Shown here: positions 9,029-17,637 of the stretch, one piece after another | How positions within the stretch are numbered: the first letter of the stretch is position 1 | Layout of the letters: each line of letters opens with the position of its first letter | Source of the DNA: Sorangium aterium | Lineage (GTDB): Bacteria; Myxococcota_A; Polyangia; Polyangiales; Polyangiaceae | Reading direction: 5' to 3' | DNA length: 64,000 nt | NCBI RefSeq assembly: GCF_028368935.1 | Contig: NZ_JAQNDK010000001.1 | Location: 1,550,001-1,614,000, forward strand | The notes under the pieces: generated by a model | What the model was told of the DNA's origin: nothing | The model's input: the letters and a program-made list of their open reading frames with translations, nothing else | Database searches by the model: none | Made by a program: the position numbers and the translations under genes

Positions 9029-9616
9029 TCAGCGCGCCGGCTCGGGGGTGCCGATCCCCTCGAGCGGCACGCGCGCGAGCGCGGTGTAGCGCGCCCCCTT
9101 CGGGGTCAGCTCGCTCTGGTAGACGATGATCTCCTCGATCCGCGTCTCGCCGAAGTCGACGCTGCCGACCGCCTGAGCGCAGGCGTCGAGCGCCGGATCG
9201 CCGCGCGGATCGCGCGAGCGGGCGAGGGTGAGGTGCGGCTCGAACGGCCGGTCCTCCGGCACGTAGCCCGTCGACATCGAGAGCGTCTGCTCCAGGTCGC
9301 GGTGGATCGCGGTGAGGGCGCCGACCGCGCCGCCCACGCCGAGCCAAAGCACGCGGGGGCGGCGCCGCGTTCCGAACGCGCCGCCCTTCTCGATGCGCAA
9401 CGTGAGCGGCCTGTGGAATGCGGCGACGCTCCCGGCAGCAGCGATGACGAGCGGCAGGCGCTCCTCTCCGATCTCGCCCATGAAGGCGAGCGTGATATGC
9501 AGCCCAGCAGGCTCCACCCACTTGGCGGACGGAGCCCGTGGCGAGATCTCCCGCAGGAGATCTCCGACCTTGGCGAGGAGCTCGGCTCCCGGATCAACGG
9601 CGACGAAGACGCGCAC
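9029..9616 (-). CDS. thpR: RNA 2',3'-cyclic phosphodiesterase (2'-5' RNA ligase family)
   Basis: 195 residues. The two catalytic HxTx motifs of the 2H phosphoesterase superfamily are present: His40-ITL in PAGLHITLAFMGEIG and His128-LTL in PFEPHLTLAR. Length and the opening RVFVAVD match ThpR/LigT proteins, which open 2',3'-cyclic phosphates on RNA and can reversibly form 2'-5' links. It lies 27 bases downstream of the M2 peptidase gene on the same strand and may be read with it. Confidence 0.93.
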   Translation of the reverse strand: MRVFVAVDPGAELLAKVGDLLREISPRAPSAKWVEPAGLHITLAFMGEIGEERLPLVIAAAGSVAAFHRPLTLRIEKGGAFGTRRRPRVLWLGVGGAVGALTAIHRDLEQTLSMSTGYVPEDRPFEPHLTLARSRDPRGDPALDACAQAVGSVDFGETRIEEIIVYQSELTPKGARYTALARVPLEGIGTPEPAR

Positions 9617-9643
9617 AGCTCACCTACGCTCACCCACGCTCAA

Positions 9644-11641
9644 TTACCACCCACAGACTTCACCCTTGTTCTGCTCCTTGAGCCACCTCCGGAGGGGCTC
9701 GAAGTACTCCAGCATCGCGCCCGGATCGGCGGCGGTCTCCCCCGTCACCGCCTGCATCGCCTCCTGCCACGGGCGGCTCGCGCCGAGCGAGAGCATGGCG
9801 CGCAGCTTCTCGCCCGCCGCCGCGCTGCCGTAGATCGAGCACGTGTGCAGCGGCCCCGTGTGCCCGGCCGCTTTGCACAGCGCGCGGTGGAACTGGAACT
9901 GGTAGATGTGCGCGAGGAAGTAGCGCATGTACGAGACGCCGGCCGCGACGTGGAACTTCGCCCCCGGGTCGAAATCGGCCTCGCTGCGCTGCACCGGCGG
10001 CGCGACGCCCTGGTACTTCAGCCGCAGCGCCCACCACGCCGCGTTGTAGTCGGCCGGCTTCGTCCTGCCCGAGAAGACATCCCACCGCCACTGGTCGATG
10101 AGCTTGCCGAACGGGAGGAACGCGATCTTGTCGAGCGCCTTCTTGAAGAGGAAGTTGATGATCCCCTTCTCGTCCTGGGACACCCTGTCGAGCAGCCCCA
10201 GCGACCTCAGGTAGCTCGGCGTCACGGAGAGGGCCAGCGTGTCCCCGATCCCCTCGTGGAAGCCTTCGTTGGCGCCCGACTGAAAGAGGATCGGGAGCTT
10301 GTAGTACTGGTGGAAGTAATAGACGTGCCCGAGCTCGTGGTGGATCGTGATGAGATCCTCCTCGCTCGGCTCGATGCACATCTTGAGGCGGAGATCGTCC
10401 CGGTCGCCCACGTCCCAGGCGTTCGCGTGGCAGACGACCTCGCGGTCGGCCGGCTTCCTGAGCAGCGATCGCTCCCAGAAGGTCGCCGGCAGCGGGTCGA
10501 ACCCGAGCGAGGTGAAGAACCGCTCGCCGAGCGAGACCATCTTCTTCTCGTCGAGCTTCTTCGCCTTGATCTTGCGCGTCACGTCGAGCGAGGGCTGGCC
10601 CTTGTACGGCTCCATGAGCGCGTAGACGTTCGACCACTCCTGCGCCCACATGTTGCCGAGGAGGTGGGCCGGGATCGGGGCCTTCTCGCCGATCCTGTCC
10701 TTGCCGTAGATCGCGCGCAGCCTGGCGCGCACGTAGCAGTGCAGCTCGTCGTAGAGCGGCTTCACCTTGCCCCAGAGCCGCTCGGTCTCGGCCTCGAACG
10801 CGTCGGGGGGCATGTCGTAGCCGGCTCGCCAGAGCGCGCCGACGTCCGGGAGGCCGAGCTCCGCGGCCCCCTTGTTGCCGAGGGCGACGTAGCGCTCGAA
10901 CTTCGGCCGGAGCGGCGGGGCGATCGCGTGCCAGCCTGCCCACGCGTCGAGCAGCTCGTCCCAGTCACGGCTGGTCTTCAGGATGCTGGAGAGCTCGTCG
11001 AGCGCGAGGCACTTCGGCTCGGCCCCGGCGCCCGCGGGCGCCGCCCCGCGGGCTGCGGTCGCCGCCCGCCCTGGCCTGGCCTTCGGGCAGTGCTTGCCCT
11101 TGCCGTACAGGCTCGTCATCTCGACCGAGAGCGCGGCGAGCTCGGCGCGCGCCGCCGGATCGCTCGGAGCCGGAAGGGAGGTCGATATCTTGAGGAGCGC
11201 CAGCTGGCGGGAGACATCCGCGGGCAACGCGAGCCCGTCGAAGCGCGCCGCCGCCTTGATCGTGCGGCTCAGGTACTCCATGCTCGCCTCCTCGGCAGAG
11301 GCGGCGAGCGCGTCGGTGTCGTCCGTGAGGTAGGTCTGGTTGACCCAGGACGCGCGCGCGGACTGGATCCGCAGCCTGCGCAGCTCCCGGTCGACGGCGG
11401 CCACGAAGGCCTGCGCCTCGGCCGGGCCGGGCGGCGCCGCCCGCTGGGGGGCGGCCTCCGGCCGGGCCCCCACGGGCGCCGGGGTCGCGGGCGCCTCCTC
11501 ACCTTGGCGCGGCGGCGCTGGCGCCGTCGTCAGCGAAGCGGCGCCGCTGCACGCCGCGCCCAGCCCGAGCGCGACGAGCATCAGCGGACGCGCGATGGCC
11601 GTCCGGGCGAGGGCAAAGCGGACCACGGGCCCTTCATACAC
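9644..11641 (-). CDS. M2 family (angiotensin-converting-enzyme-like) peptidyl-dipeptidase lipoprotein
   Basis: 665 residues. The N-terminus carries a signal with lipobox LGAAC (about residue 31), so the enzyme is probably anchored in the envelope. The gluzincin zinc site is intact: His435-Glu436-x-x-His439 in HHELGHVYYF, followed by NEGFHEGIGD with the third ligand Glu. The length and the downstream sequence match bacterial ACE homologues, which remove C-terminal dipeptides. A Pro/Ala-rich segment follows the lipobox. The gene diverges from the phosphatase gene across 473 bases. The natural substrate is unknown. Confidence 0.92.
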   Translation of the reverse strand: MYEGPVVRFALARTAIARPLMLVALGLGAACSGAASLTTAPAPPRQGEEAPATPAPVGARPEAAPQRAAPPGPAEAQAFVAAVDRELRRLRIQSARASWVNQTYLTDDTDALAASAEEASMEYLSRTIKAAARFDGLALPADVSRQLALLKISTSLPAPSDPAARAELAALSVEMTSLYGKGKHCPKARPGRAATAARGAAPAGAGAEPKCLALDELSSILKTSRDWDELLDAWAGWHAIAPPLRPKFERYVALGNKGAAELGLPDVGALWRAGYDMPPDAFEAETERLWGKVKPLYDELHCYVRARLRAIYGKDRIGEKAPIPAHLLGNMWAQEWSNVYALMEPYKGQPSLDVTRKIKAKKLDEKKMVSLGERFFTSLGFDPLPATFWERSLLRKPADREVVCHANAWDVGDRDDLRLKMCIEPSEEDLITIHHELGHVYYFHQYYKLPILFQSGANEGFHEGIGDTLALSVTPSYLRSLGLLDRVSQDEKGIINFLFKKALDKIAFLPFGKLIDQWRWDVFSGRTKPADYNAAWWALRLKYQGVAPPVQRSEADFDPGAKFHVAAGVSYMRYFLAHIYQFQFHRALCKAAGHTGPLHTCSIYGSAAAGEKLRAMLSLGASRPWQEAMQAVTGETAADPGAMLEYFEPLRRWLKEQNKGEVCGW

Positions 11642-12114
11642 GCCGGACCGTGCCGAGGGAACCAGGAGCGACGTGCGATCGTCGGGGCGCGGCCCCGCCG
11701 CGCCGCCCCTCGGGATCCACCCGCCCCCCGGGATTCACCCGCACCGTCCGCGATTCACCCGCACCACCCGCCCGTCGCACGGCTCGGCGCGACCAGGACG
11801 AACCACCCCGCGGTGACGGCTGCCATGCGGCGGGGAACTGCCGTTACAATGCGCACCCACCATGAGGAAAGCCCTCGCGCCCAGGCCCACGATCTCGGCG
11901 GTCCTCGGCCTCGCCGCCACCGCCCGCCCGGCGCCCCGCTCGCCCGCAGGACGGGCGAGCGGCCGCCGCCCGACGGCCCGATGCAGCTGCTCCCGGTTGC
12001 CTCGCAGCGCGAGGCGGCGAAGCGCTGCGACGAGCTGCGACCTCGACGCGAGGTGCAGGCCGATGCCCCACCCCGAGGCGCAAGCCACGACCTTTTGCGC
12101 ACCGAGCGACGGCC
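11642..12114. other. divergent intergenic region with three direct repeats
   Basis: The region separates the M2 peptidase gene from the phosphatase gene. Three imperfect copies of CGGGATTCACCCGCACC start at 11711, 11729 and 11749, a period of 18-20 bases, which is about two helical turns and could be an operator. An open frame from 11862 to 12122 starts with a signal-like stretch but turns Arg-rich and overlaps the next gene, so I do not call it. Confidence 0.45.
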
Positions 12115-13155
12115 ATGAGTGAGCTCGAAAATTTCTCGTTCGTGATCCCCGGCGAGCTCGCCGGCATGGCCTACCCCCACGCGCCCCAGGCGGTCGAGGA
12201 GCTCGCGGAGCTCGGCTTCCGCAGCCTGGTGTCGCTCTCGCGCCGGGCGCCGCCGCCCGCGGCGGTGGGCCCGCTCATCCACCTGCATTGCCCGCTCGCC
12301 GACTTCACGCGCATCCCGAGCGTGGATCTCCTCCGCGCCGTGGCGTTCCTCGGCCGGGCGCCGCGGCCGATCGCCGTTCACGGGGAGGGCGGCGTCGGGC
12401 GCACCGGCGTCGTGCTGGCGTGCCGCCTCGTGTCGCTGGGCAGGTCGGCGGCCGAGGCCATCGCCGAGGTGCGGCGCGTGCGGCCGGGCTCCATCGACGA
12501 CCCCGAGCTCGAGGCGTCGGTCGCGGAGTTCGAGCTGTTCTACCGGAGCGCGCACGAGCAGATGACGCCGGCCCCCTTCAACTTCGCGCCCGCGTCGCCG
12601 CTCGACAGGATCGTCCACGGCGCGGAGCGGCCCGGCTTCGGGATGGCGCTCTGGTCGGCTTCCGGGATCCGCTCTTCGGTGGTCGCGCCGCCGAGCTCGA
12701 CCTCACAGCCGGATCCGAGCGACGCGCCCGTCGAGGCGTGGCTCGCCTTCATGGCGCGGCACGGTATGCGCGAGGTGCTCTGCCTGCTCGACGAGGGAGA
12801 GCTGGCGCTCCACCGGATCCCGCTCCTCGGCCGCTACCAGCGCGAGTTCCTCCGGGTGACGCACGTGCCGCTCGAGGGGGGCGCGCTCCCCTCGCCCGAC
12901 GCGCTGGAGCGCGCGCTCGACGCGCTCAGGCGCGCCGAGTCCAGCGGCGCGCCCGCCGTCGTGCACTGCGCGTCCGGCGCGGGCCGCGCGGGCGTCGTGC
13001 TCGCAGCGTGGCTGCGCGCCCGGCACGGCCTCTCCCCCGAGGCGGCGATCGGCGCGGTCCGGGATCACGCGCGGCACTTCGGCGCGCACCGCGACCCGCT
13101 GAAGGCAGGGCCGGCGGCGCGGGATCTCATCGCGGGCGTGCCGGCGCTCGCGTGA
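12115..13155 (+). CDS. tandem dual-specificity phosphatase-like protein, first domain inactive
   Basis: 346 residues containing two copies of a DSP/tyrosine-phosphatase-like fold. The second copy has an intact CX5R loop, HCASGAGRAG, with Cys285 and Arg291. The first copy has HGEGGVGRTG: the nucleophilic Cys is replaced by Gly90 while Arg96 and the GRTG context remain. The first domain is therefore predicted to be a pseudophosphatase that may bind phosphorylated ligands or stabilise the second. Each copy is about 140 residues with a linker near 140-200. The number of Hanks kinases in this window makes a phosphoprotein substrate plausible. The start ATG at 12115 lacks a strong ribosome site. 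Confidence 0.85.
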   Translation: MSELENFSFVIPGELAGMAYPHAPQAVEELAELGFRSLVSLSRRAPPPAAVGPLIHLHCPLADFTRIPSVDLLRAVAFLGRAPRPIAVHGEGGVGRTGVVLACRLVSLGRSAAEAIAEVRRVRPGSIDDPELEASVAEFELFYRSAHEQMTPAPFNFAPASPLDRIVHGAERPGFGMALWSASGIRSSVVAPPSSTSQPDPSDAPVEAWLAFMARHGMREVLCLLDEGELALHRIPLLGRYQREFLRVTHVPLEGGALPSPDALERALDALRRAESSGAPAVVHCASGAGRAGVVLAAWLRARHGLSPEAAIGAVRDHARHFGAHRDPLKAGPAARDLIAGVPALA

Positions 13156-13195
13156 GCGCGCCGCTCGCGTGAGCGCGCCGCTCGCGTGAGCGCGC
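13152..13195. repeat. 17-base tandem repeat across a stop codon
   Basis: GTGAGCGCGCCGCTCGC occurs twice in direct tandem (13152-13168, 13169-13185) and begins a third time. The first copy contains the stop codon of the tandem phosphatase gene. It lies between two convergent genes. Confidence 0.7.
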
Positions 13196-13238
13196 GGGCC
13201 GGCATCGGCGCCGTCCCGCGGCCGGGCGGCTTCGAGCG

Positions 13239-14081
13239 TCACCCGCCGGCGCTTGGTCCGGGCCTCGCGCGCCGGTGCTCGCGGTACATGCGCAGGGCGA
13301 ACGCGCCGGCCGGCTCGCCGCGGAGCCCTTCGACCAGCGCGCGGAGATCGGACGGCAGCTCGGAGGGCGGCGGGAGCGGCGACGGGTGGTGCTCGGGCGC
13401 GAGCAGCGGCGCGGCGAGCGCGGCGAACGTGAGATCGGCGGCCGAAAAACGGTCGCCGACGAGGAACGGGCGCCCATCGCGCAGGCGCTCGTTCACCGCG
13501 TCGAAGACCGCGCGGACCTTGCCGCGCGAGCGCTCGGCGGCGGCGGCGTCGATGCGCATGGCGCGCTTCATGACCGCCCGCGCGACCGGGTAGTAGGCGC
13601 GGAAGGTGCCGCGCCCGAACCACCAGGGCAGCGCCGCGCCGGCGCCCTCGAGCGAGCGGAACGACCCGCCCATCAAGGCGAACGCGCCGTCCGCGTCGGG
13701 CAGGAGGTGAAAGTACGCGACGCGGCGGGTCGCGGGGCCGAGGTCGACGTCGAAGCGCTCCTCGAGCGCCTCGACCTCGGCGCGGCCCGCGTCGGGCTCG
13801 CGGGAACCCTGGAAGAAGAGCGCGCGCTCCGGCGGCACGAGCGTGTCGGCGTAGCGCAGGATGTCGGTCGAGTCGTGGAGCACGCCCGCCGGCGAGACGA
13901 GCACCGGGACGGAGCGGCGCCCGCCGGCCCGCAGCGCCGGGAGCGCGTGGGCGAGCGGGAGGTAGGCGTCCTCCCTGTACGGCGCGCCGGCGCGATCGAG
14001 CGCCCACCGCGCCTTCTCGCAGAAGTGGCTCCAGGGAATGGTGATGAGGCGGAGGGGCGCGCCCGCGCCAGGATCAGACAT
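13239..14081 (-). CDS. glutathione S-transferase family protein
   Basis: 280 residues. The N-terminal thioredoxin-like half is recognisable from PWSHFCEKARWALDRAG and from SVPVLVSPAGVLHDSTDIL, the cis-Pro loop and the glutathione-contacting Ser/Asp. The helical C-terminal half includes GDRFSAADLTFAALAAPLL, a standard GST C-terminal motif. The Cys in SHFC lies where omega and related classes keep a catalytic Cys. The start ATG at 14079-14081 has GGAG six bases upstream. Substrate unknown. Confidence 0.88.
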   Translation of the reverse strand: MSDPGAGAPLRLITIPWSHFCEKARWALDRAGAPYREDAYLPLAHALPALRAGGRRSVPVLVSPAGVLHDSTDILRYADTLVPPERALFFQGSREPDAGRAEVEALEERFDVDLGPATRRVAYFHLLPDADGAFALMGGSFRSLEGAGAALPWWFGRGTFRAYYPVARAVMKRAMRIDAAAAERSRGKVRAVFDAVNERLRDGRPFLVGDRFSAADLTFAALAAPLLAPEHHPSPLPPPSELPSDLRALVEGLRGEPAGAFALRMYREHRRARPGPSAGG

Positions 14082-14107
14082 CAGATCTCCAAGGGCTACC
14101 GCGGGGC

Positions 14108-14215
14108 GCATCTTCGTGCGCTGCGGGCTAAGCCGCGTCGTTCGGCTCGCTGCGGCGTACTTTCGTACGCCTCACTCGCCTGCCTAGCGGTTGAGCCCGC
14201 ATCACACGAATCTGC
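14108..14215. repeat. 108-base imperfect inverted repeat (hairpin element)
   Basis: Outer arms 14108-14136 and 14187-14215 are complementary at 23 of 29 positions. The innermost part is a perfect hairpin, GGCGTAC-TTTC-GTACGCC (14154-14171). The element lies in the 168-base gap between the GST start and the end of the GH13 gene. It could be a dispersed REP- or MITE-like element or a structured leader of the GST transcript. I see no coding capacity. Confidence 0.7.
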
Positions 14216-14249
14216 ACCCCGCCATGGGAACGACCGGGCGCGACGCGCC

Positions 14250-15719
14250 TCAGCGCCGGATCTCGAAGAGGTGGATGCCGTACGCGGGGAGCTCGACGCC
14301 GAGGCCGCGCGACAGATCGACGAGCTCGTCGCCGTCGCGCGGGTGCTCGTTGCCGGTCATGAGGTCGGCGAGCAGGACCTTGCGGCCGGCGATGCCGGCG
14401 ATGTCGAGCGGGATGCGGCACCCGCTGCGCGACGGGGCGAAGTTGATCACCGCCACGAGGGGCGCCGCGCTCCGCGGCGCGCCGGTGGCCGGGAGCGGCT
14501 CCCACCGGTACGCGACGAACGCGTCGGCGCCCGGACCGCGCGCGGTGAGCGTGGCGAAGCTCCCGGTGCGCAGGATGGGGCGGCGCACGGCCGCGAGCAG
14601 CCGCTCGTGGAAGGCGAGGCAGGCCTGATCGACCGGCTCCTCAGGGGCGCGGGCGAGGTGCAGCGAGGCGCGCACCGTCCGCCCCTCGAGCTGGCCGTGG
14701 TGGATGAACCGCATCCCGGGCACCGTCGCCGCGATGAACTCGGCGGCCCGGCGCCGATCCGGGGGGAGCACGGCCGCGATGCGCGGCTCGTCGTGGTGCT
14801 CGATGAAGCGGACGCTCCGCCGCTGGTAGTCGGGCGTCGCCGCGAGGTGGCCGCGGACCGACGACGCGGAGGCGTGGCTCAGCCGATCGTAAAGGCTCTT
14901 GTCGAAGGTGTAGTCGAACCCGAGCATCTGCAGGCGCCACTCGAGGTCCCAGAAGGCCTCGGCGATGAAGACGAAGCTCGGGTGGTCACGGCGGACGGCG
15001 TCGATGGCCTCGGCCCAGAACTCGCCGGTGGCCTCGGCCTTTCGCTCCGCCGGCGGGCGCTTGGACCACGTGCGCCGGAAGACGTCGTCGAGCACCAGCA
15101 TCGCCATGTCGCAGCGGACACCGTCGCAGCGCGACGCGACGCCGCGGAGCGCCTCGACGGACGCGGCGCGCGTCGCCGCGAGGCGGTAGTCGAGCTGGGC
15201 CGTGTCGGGCCACGGCGGGATGTAGGGATCGCGCCCGCTGAGCGGGGCGCCGTCGTCGCCGGCGATGAAGAGCTCGGGCTTCTCCGCCACCCAGTGGTGA
15301 TCGCGCGCGACGTGGTTGGGGACGAAGTCGAGGATGACCCCGATGCCGCGCGCCGCGAGGCGCCGGCGCAGATCCGCGAGGCCGGCGTCGCCGCCGAACG
15401 CGGGGCTCACCTCGTAGCGCGCGACCGCGAACGGGGAGCCCGCCACGTCGGCCTCGGTCCAGTCCGGCAGCACGCGGTCGTACTCGGCGCGCAGATCGGG
15501 ATCCGTGAGCGAGCGGCGCGGGCCCTCCTCGCCGAGCGTCCACACGCCCATCAGGTGCACGTAGTCGACCCCGAGCGCGGCGAGCCGGTCGAGCGCCGCG
15601 TCGGGCACGCTGGCGAGCGTCACCCTGGCCTTGGCGGCGCGCGAGAGCTCGTGGAGCCAGACGCGCACGAAGATCGCGTACAGCAGGGGGTGCTGGTGGG
15701 CAGGGACTAGGGAGCTCAT
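14250..15719 (-). CDS. GH13 (alpha-amylase family) glycoside hydrolase or transglycosidase
   Basis: 489 residues. The four conserved regions are visible: DFVPNHV, DGVRCDMA with the nucleophile Asp, FIAEAFWD with the acid/base Glu, and EHHDEPR with the HD pair. The C-terminal beta domain follows (VAYRW, LVAVINFAP, ending YGIHLFEI). The lack of a signal suggests a cytoplasmic enzyme acting on alpha-glucans, trehalose-type or sucrose-type sugars; the exact subfamily cannot be set by eye. The ATG at 15717-15719 (MSSLVPAHQHP) is chosen because upstream residues are non-conserved Pro-rich sequence, and AGGGA precedes it on the minus strand outside the preferred spacing. Confidence 0.87.
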   Translation of the reverse strand: MSSLVPAHQHPLLYAIFVRVWLHELSRAAKARVTLASVPDAALDRLAALGVDYVHLMGVWTLGEEGPRRSLTDPDLRAEYDRVLPDWTEADVAGSPFAVARYEVSPAFGGDAGLADLRRRLAARGIGVILDFVPNHVARDHHWVAEKPELFIAGDDGAPLSGRDPYIPPWPDTAQLDYRLAATRAASVEALRGVASRCDGVRCDMAMLVLDDVFRRTWSKRPPAERKAEATGEFWAEAIDAVRRDHPSFVFIAEAFWDLEWRLQMLGFDYTFDKSLYDRLSHASASSVRGHLAATPDYQRRSVRFIEHHDEPRIAAVLPPDRRRAAEFIAATVPGMRFIHHGQLEGRTVRASLHLARAPEEPVDQACLAFHERLLAAVRRPILRTGSFATLTARGPGADAFVAYRWEPLPATGAPRSAAPLVAVINFAPSRSGCRIPLDIAGIAGRKVLLADLMTGNEHPRDGDELVDLSRGLGVELPAYGIHLFEIRR

Positions 15720-15914
15720 CGATTGGATTGGCGACGGCGGGCCCGCGAGGGAGTCGCGGACAGCGGACGTCGGCGGAGGATTGTCTGCGGGCTCGGGTGG
15801 TCCCTGCAAGGGCGATCACGATGTGCTGCAGGCGCGGCCGGCCGAGGCCGCGCGCGAAACGTCCAGCACAGAGGCTGCCTCGCTCGATCCCGGGCGCTCG
15901 CGGCGCGGGCGCTG

Positions 15915-16838
15915 TCAGGCGCGGCGCGCGCGGCGCTCGCCGCGCCTTCGCGCGAGCGCGGCGGCCGCGCCGAGGGCGACGAGCGGCAGGGCGAGGGGCG
16001 TCGCGGCCTCGTCGGGCGAGAGCCGGCAGCCGCAGCCGCCCTGCTTGGGCTCCACCGGCGGCGGCGCCTCGGTGGGCGGCGCGTCGTCGATGGGCGCCTC
16101 CGCCTCGGCGGCGCCTTCCGCGGGCGCGCCCTCGGACGCCTCTTCCTTGGCGGGCTCGTCGCTCTTCTCGGCCTCGGCCTTGCCCGCCTTGTCGTCCTTC
16201 TTTTTCTTCTCGCCGCTGAAGACGATCGCGCGGCGATCGATGACGGGGTTGTCGCCCTGGAGGGTGATCTTCTGCTTCTGCCCCATCTGCACGCCGTCGC
16301 TCGCGCGCTTGATCACGAGCTCGTACTCGCCGGCCTCGAAGCCCCGATCGCGCCGGAGGACGAAGTCGAACTTGGTGATCGCGAAGATCTTGCCGCTGCC
16401 GTCGGAGAAGCCGACGTCCATGCTCTCGTTGATCGACTGCTGGTTCTGGAGCGGGATGCGGACGAGGATCGGCGTCTCGGGCGACTTGTCGGTGAGCGCT
16501 CGCTCGTAGTGCACCATCGGCGTGAACGAGAACAGCATCGGGATGTGCCCGAGGTGCGGCATCGCTCCGTAGTTCATCGTCATCTTGAGCTTCCATCGGC
16601 CGTCGTCCTCCTTGGGCGAGCGGTCGACGATGGTGACGGTGCCCGCCGCATGCGCCGCGCTCGCGGGCAGCCACGCCCCGATCAGCGCGAGCGCGGCGGC
16701 GACCACGCGCGCGGCGAGGAAGAGGCGGCGCGCCGCGCCGGGCTGGGTCGCGGCGGGGCGGGCGTGAGGACGCTCGGCGCGCGGACGCCGCGCGCCGAGC
16801 TGAGACAGGGGACCGGTTCGAGATCGGGCGGTTCGCAT
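15915..16838 (-). CDS. secreted protein with MYXO-CTERM-type sorting tail
   Basis: About 307 residues, no known domain in the body. A signal-like helix ends near AASAAHAAG after an unusually long Arg-rich N-terminus, so the true start may be further in. The mature part has a beta-rich region with MTMNYGAMPHLGHIPMLFSF and FEAGEYELVIKRAS. A Lys/Glu/Ala/Pro-rich linker follows. The C-terminus is a MYXO-CTERM-type signal: GGCGCRL, a hydrophobic helix LALPLVALGAAAALA, then an Arg cluster. Such tails are processed at the Cys and anchor proteins at the myxobacterial surface. The function of the body is unknown. Confidence 0.8.
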   Translation of the reverse strand: MRTARSRTGPLSQLGARRPRAERPHARPAATQPGAARRLFLAARVVAAALALIGAWLPASAAHAAGTVTIVDRSPKEDDGRWKLKMTMNYGAMPHLGHIPMLFSFTPMVHYERALTDKSPETPILVRIPLQNQQSINESMDVGFSDGSGKIFAITKFDFVLRRDRGFEAGEYELVIKRASDGVQMGQKQKITLQGDNPVIDRRAIVFSGEKKKKDDKAGKAEAEKSDEPAKEEASEGAPAEGAAEAEAPIDDAPPTEAPPPVEPKQGGCGCRLSPDEAATPLALPLVALGAAAALARRRGERRARRA

Positions 16839-16876
16839 ACGCGGCACGCTACCAGGGATTTCGCGGCAACGAGACG

Positions 16877-16926
16877 CGGACGAAGAGGGCCGGCGGCGCG
16901 GATGAAGAGGGCCGGCGGCGCGGACG
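16877..16926. repeat. 22-base tandem repeat
   Basis: CGGAYGAAGAGGGCCGGCGG recurs with a 22-base period: two full copies starting at 16877 and 16899 and a partial third from 16921. It fills the gap between two minus-strand genes. Confidence 0.65.
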
Positions 16927-16976
16927 AGAAGATCACCGCCAGCGTGGACGAGACGGCGACCGCCAGCGCGCGGGGC

Positions 16977-17579
16977 TCAGTCCGGGAACCAGAGCAGCGC
17001 GTCGGAGGTGGGCTTGTAACAGGCCTGGCGGCCCGCCTCCTCGTTGTCGGTGCAGCTCGCGTTCTCGAGGCAGTCGATGATCTCGTAACGGCCGGTGGCG
17101 TTGTAGATGGTGGTGAACATCGCGCGCTGGGCCCCCTCGAGCTTGCTGAACGCGCTCTTGCACGCGGGGACGGGCACCCTCTCGCAGCGGGCCATGCGCG
17201 CGCAGCGGGACTCGATGACCTGCGCCGCCGTGGGCTCGTCCGGGTTGAGCTTGACGGCCACCTCGTCGTTGCACTCCAGGATGATCTGGCTCCGGTCCGG
17301 CGAGCTCTCGGTGGCGGCCTCCATGCGGCGCGAGAAGCAGCTCGTCATCGCGCGGAGGTACGTGGGCGACGCGGTCGGGTAGGCGGCCTTGCACGCGTTG
17401 AGGTGCTCCCAGGATGCGCCGGCGCGCTGGAGCTTGGCGAGCGCGGCGCACCACTCGGCCTGGGCTGCGATGACACCGTCGCGATCGGGGAAGCTGGTGG
17501 GCCGCTCAGAGCAAGCGTTCAGCTCGAGCATCGACGCAGCCACCGCGATCGGCAGGGCCAAGGATCGAAGGGCGGGCAT
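16977..17579 (-). CDS. Cys-rich putative lipoprotein, unknown function
   Basis: 200 residues. The signal ends with a lipobox-like LNAC (about residue 23). The mature part contains about nine more cysteines spaced in pairs (for example EWC...NAC, SCF...LEC, RCARMARC, ACYK), suggesting disulphides in a periplasmic or outer-membrane protein. I recognise no family. It lies 58 bases downstream of the first giant lipoprotein gene on the same strand and may be part of its transcript. Confidence 0.72.
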   Translation of the reverse strand: MPALRSLALPIAVAASMLELNACSERPTSFPDRDGVIAAQAEWCAALAKLQRAGASWEHLNACKAAYPTASPTYLRAMTSCFSRRMEAATESSPDRSQIILECNDEVAVKLNPDEPTAAQVIESRCARMARCERVPVPACKSAFSKLEGAQRAMFTTIYNATGRYEIIDCLENASCTDNEEAGRQACYKPTSDALLWFPD

Positions 17580-17637
17580 GGGCGGACCCTAGCACGAGAG
17601 CCCCGCCGACGCGGAATCTCCGGATACCCACCGCCCG

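Noticed and set aside
9233-12118. 961-residue plus-strand frame opposite the M2 peptidase
   Set aside because: Shadow of the peptidase; no recognisable motif.
11862-12122. 86-residue frame with a signal-like start upstream of the phosphatase
   Set aside because: Turns into Arg-rich noise and overlaps the next start.
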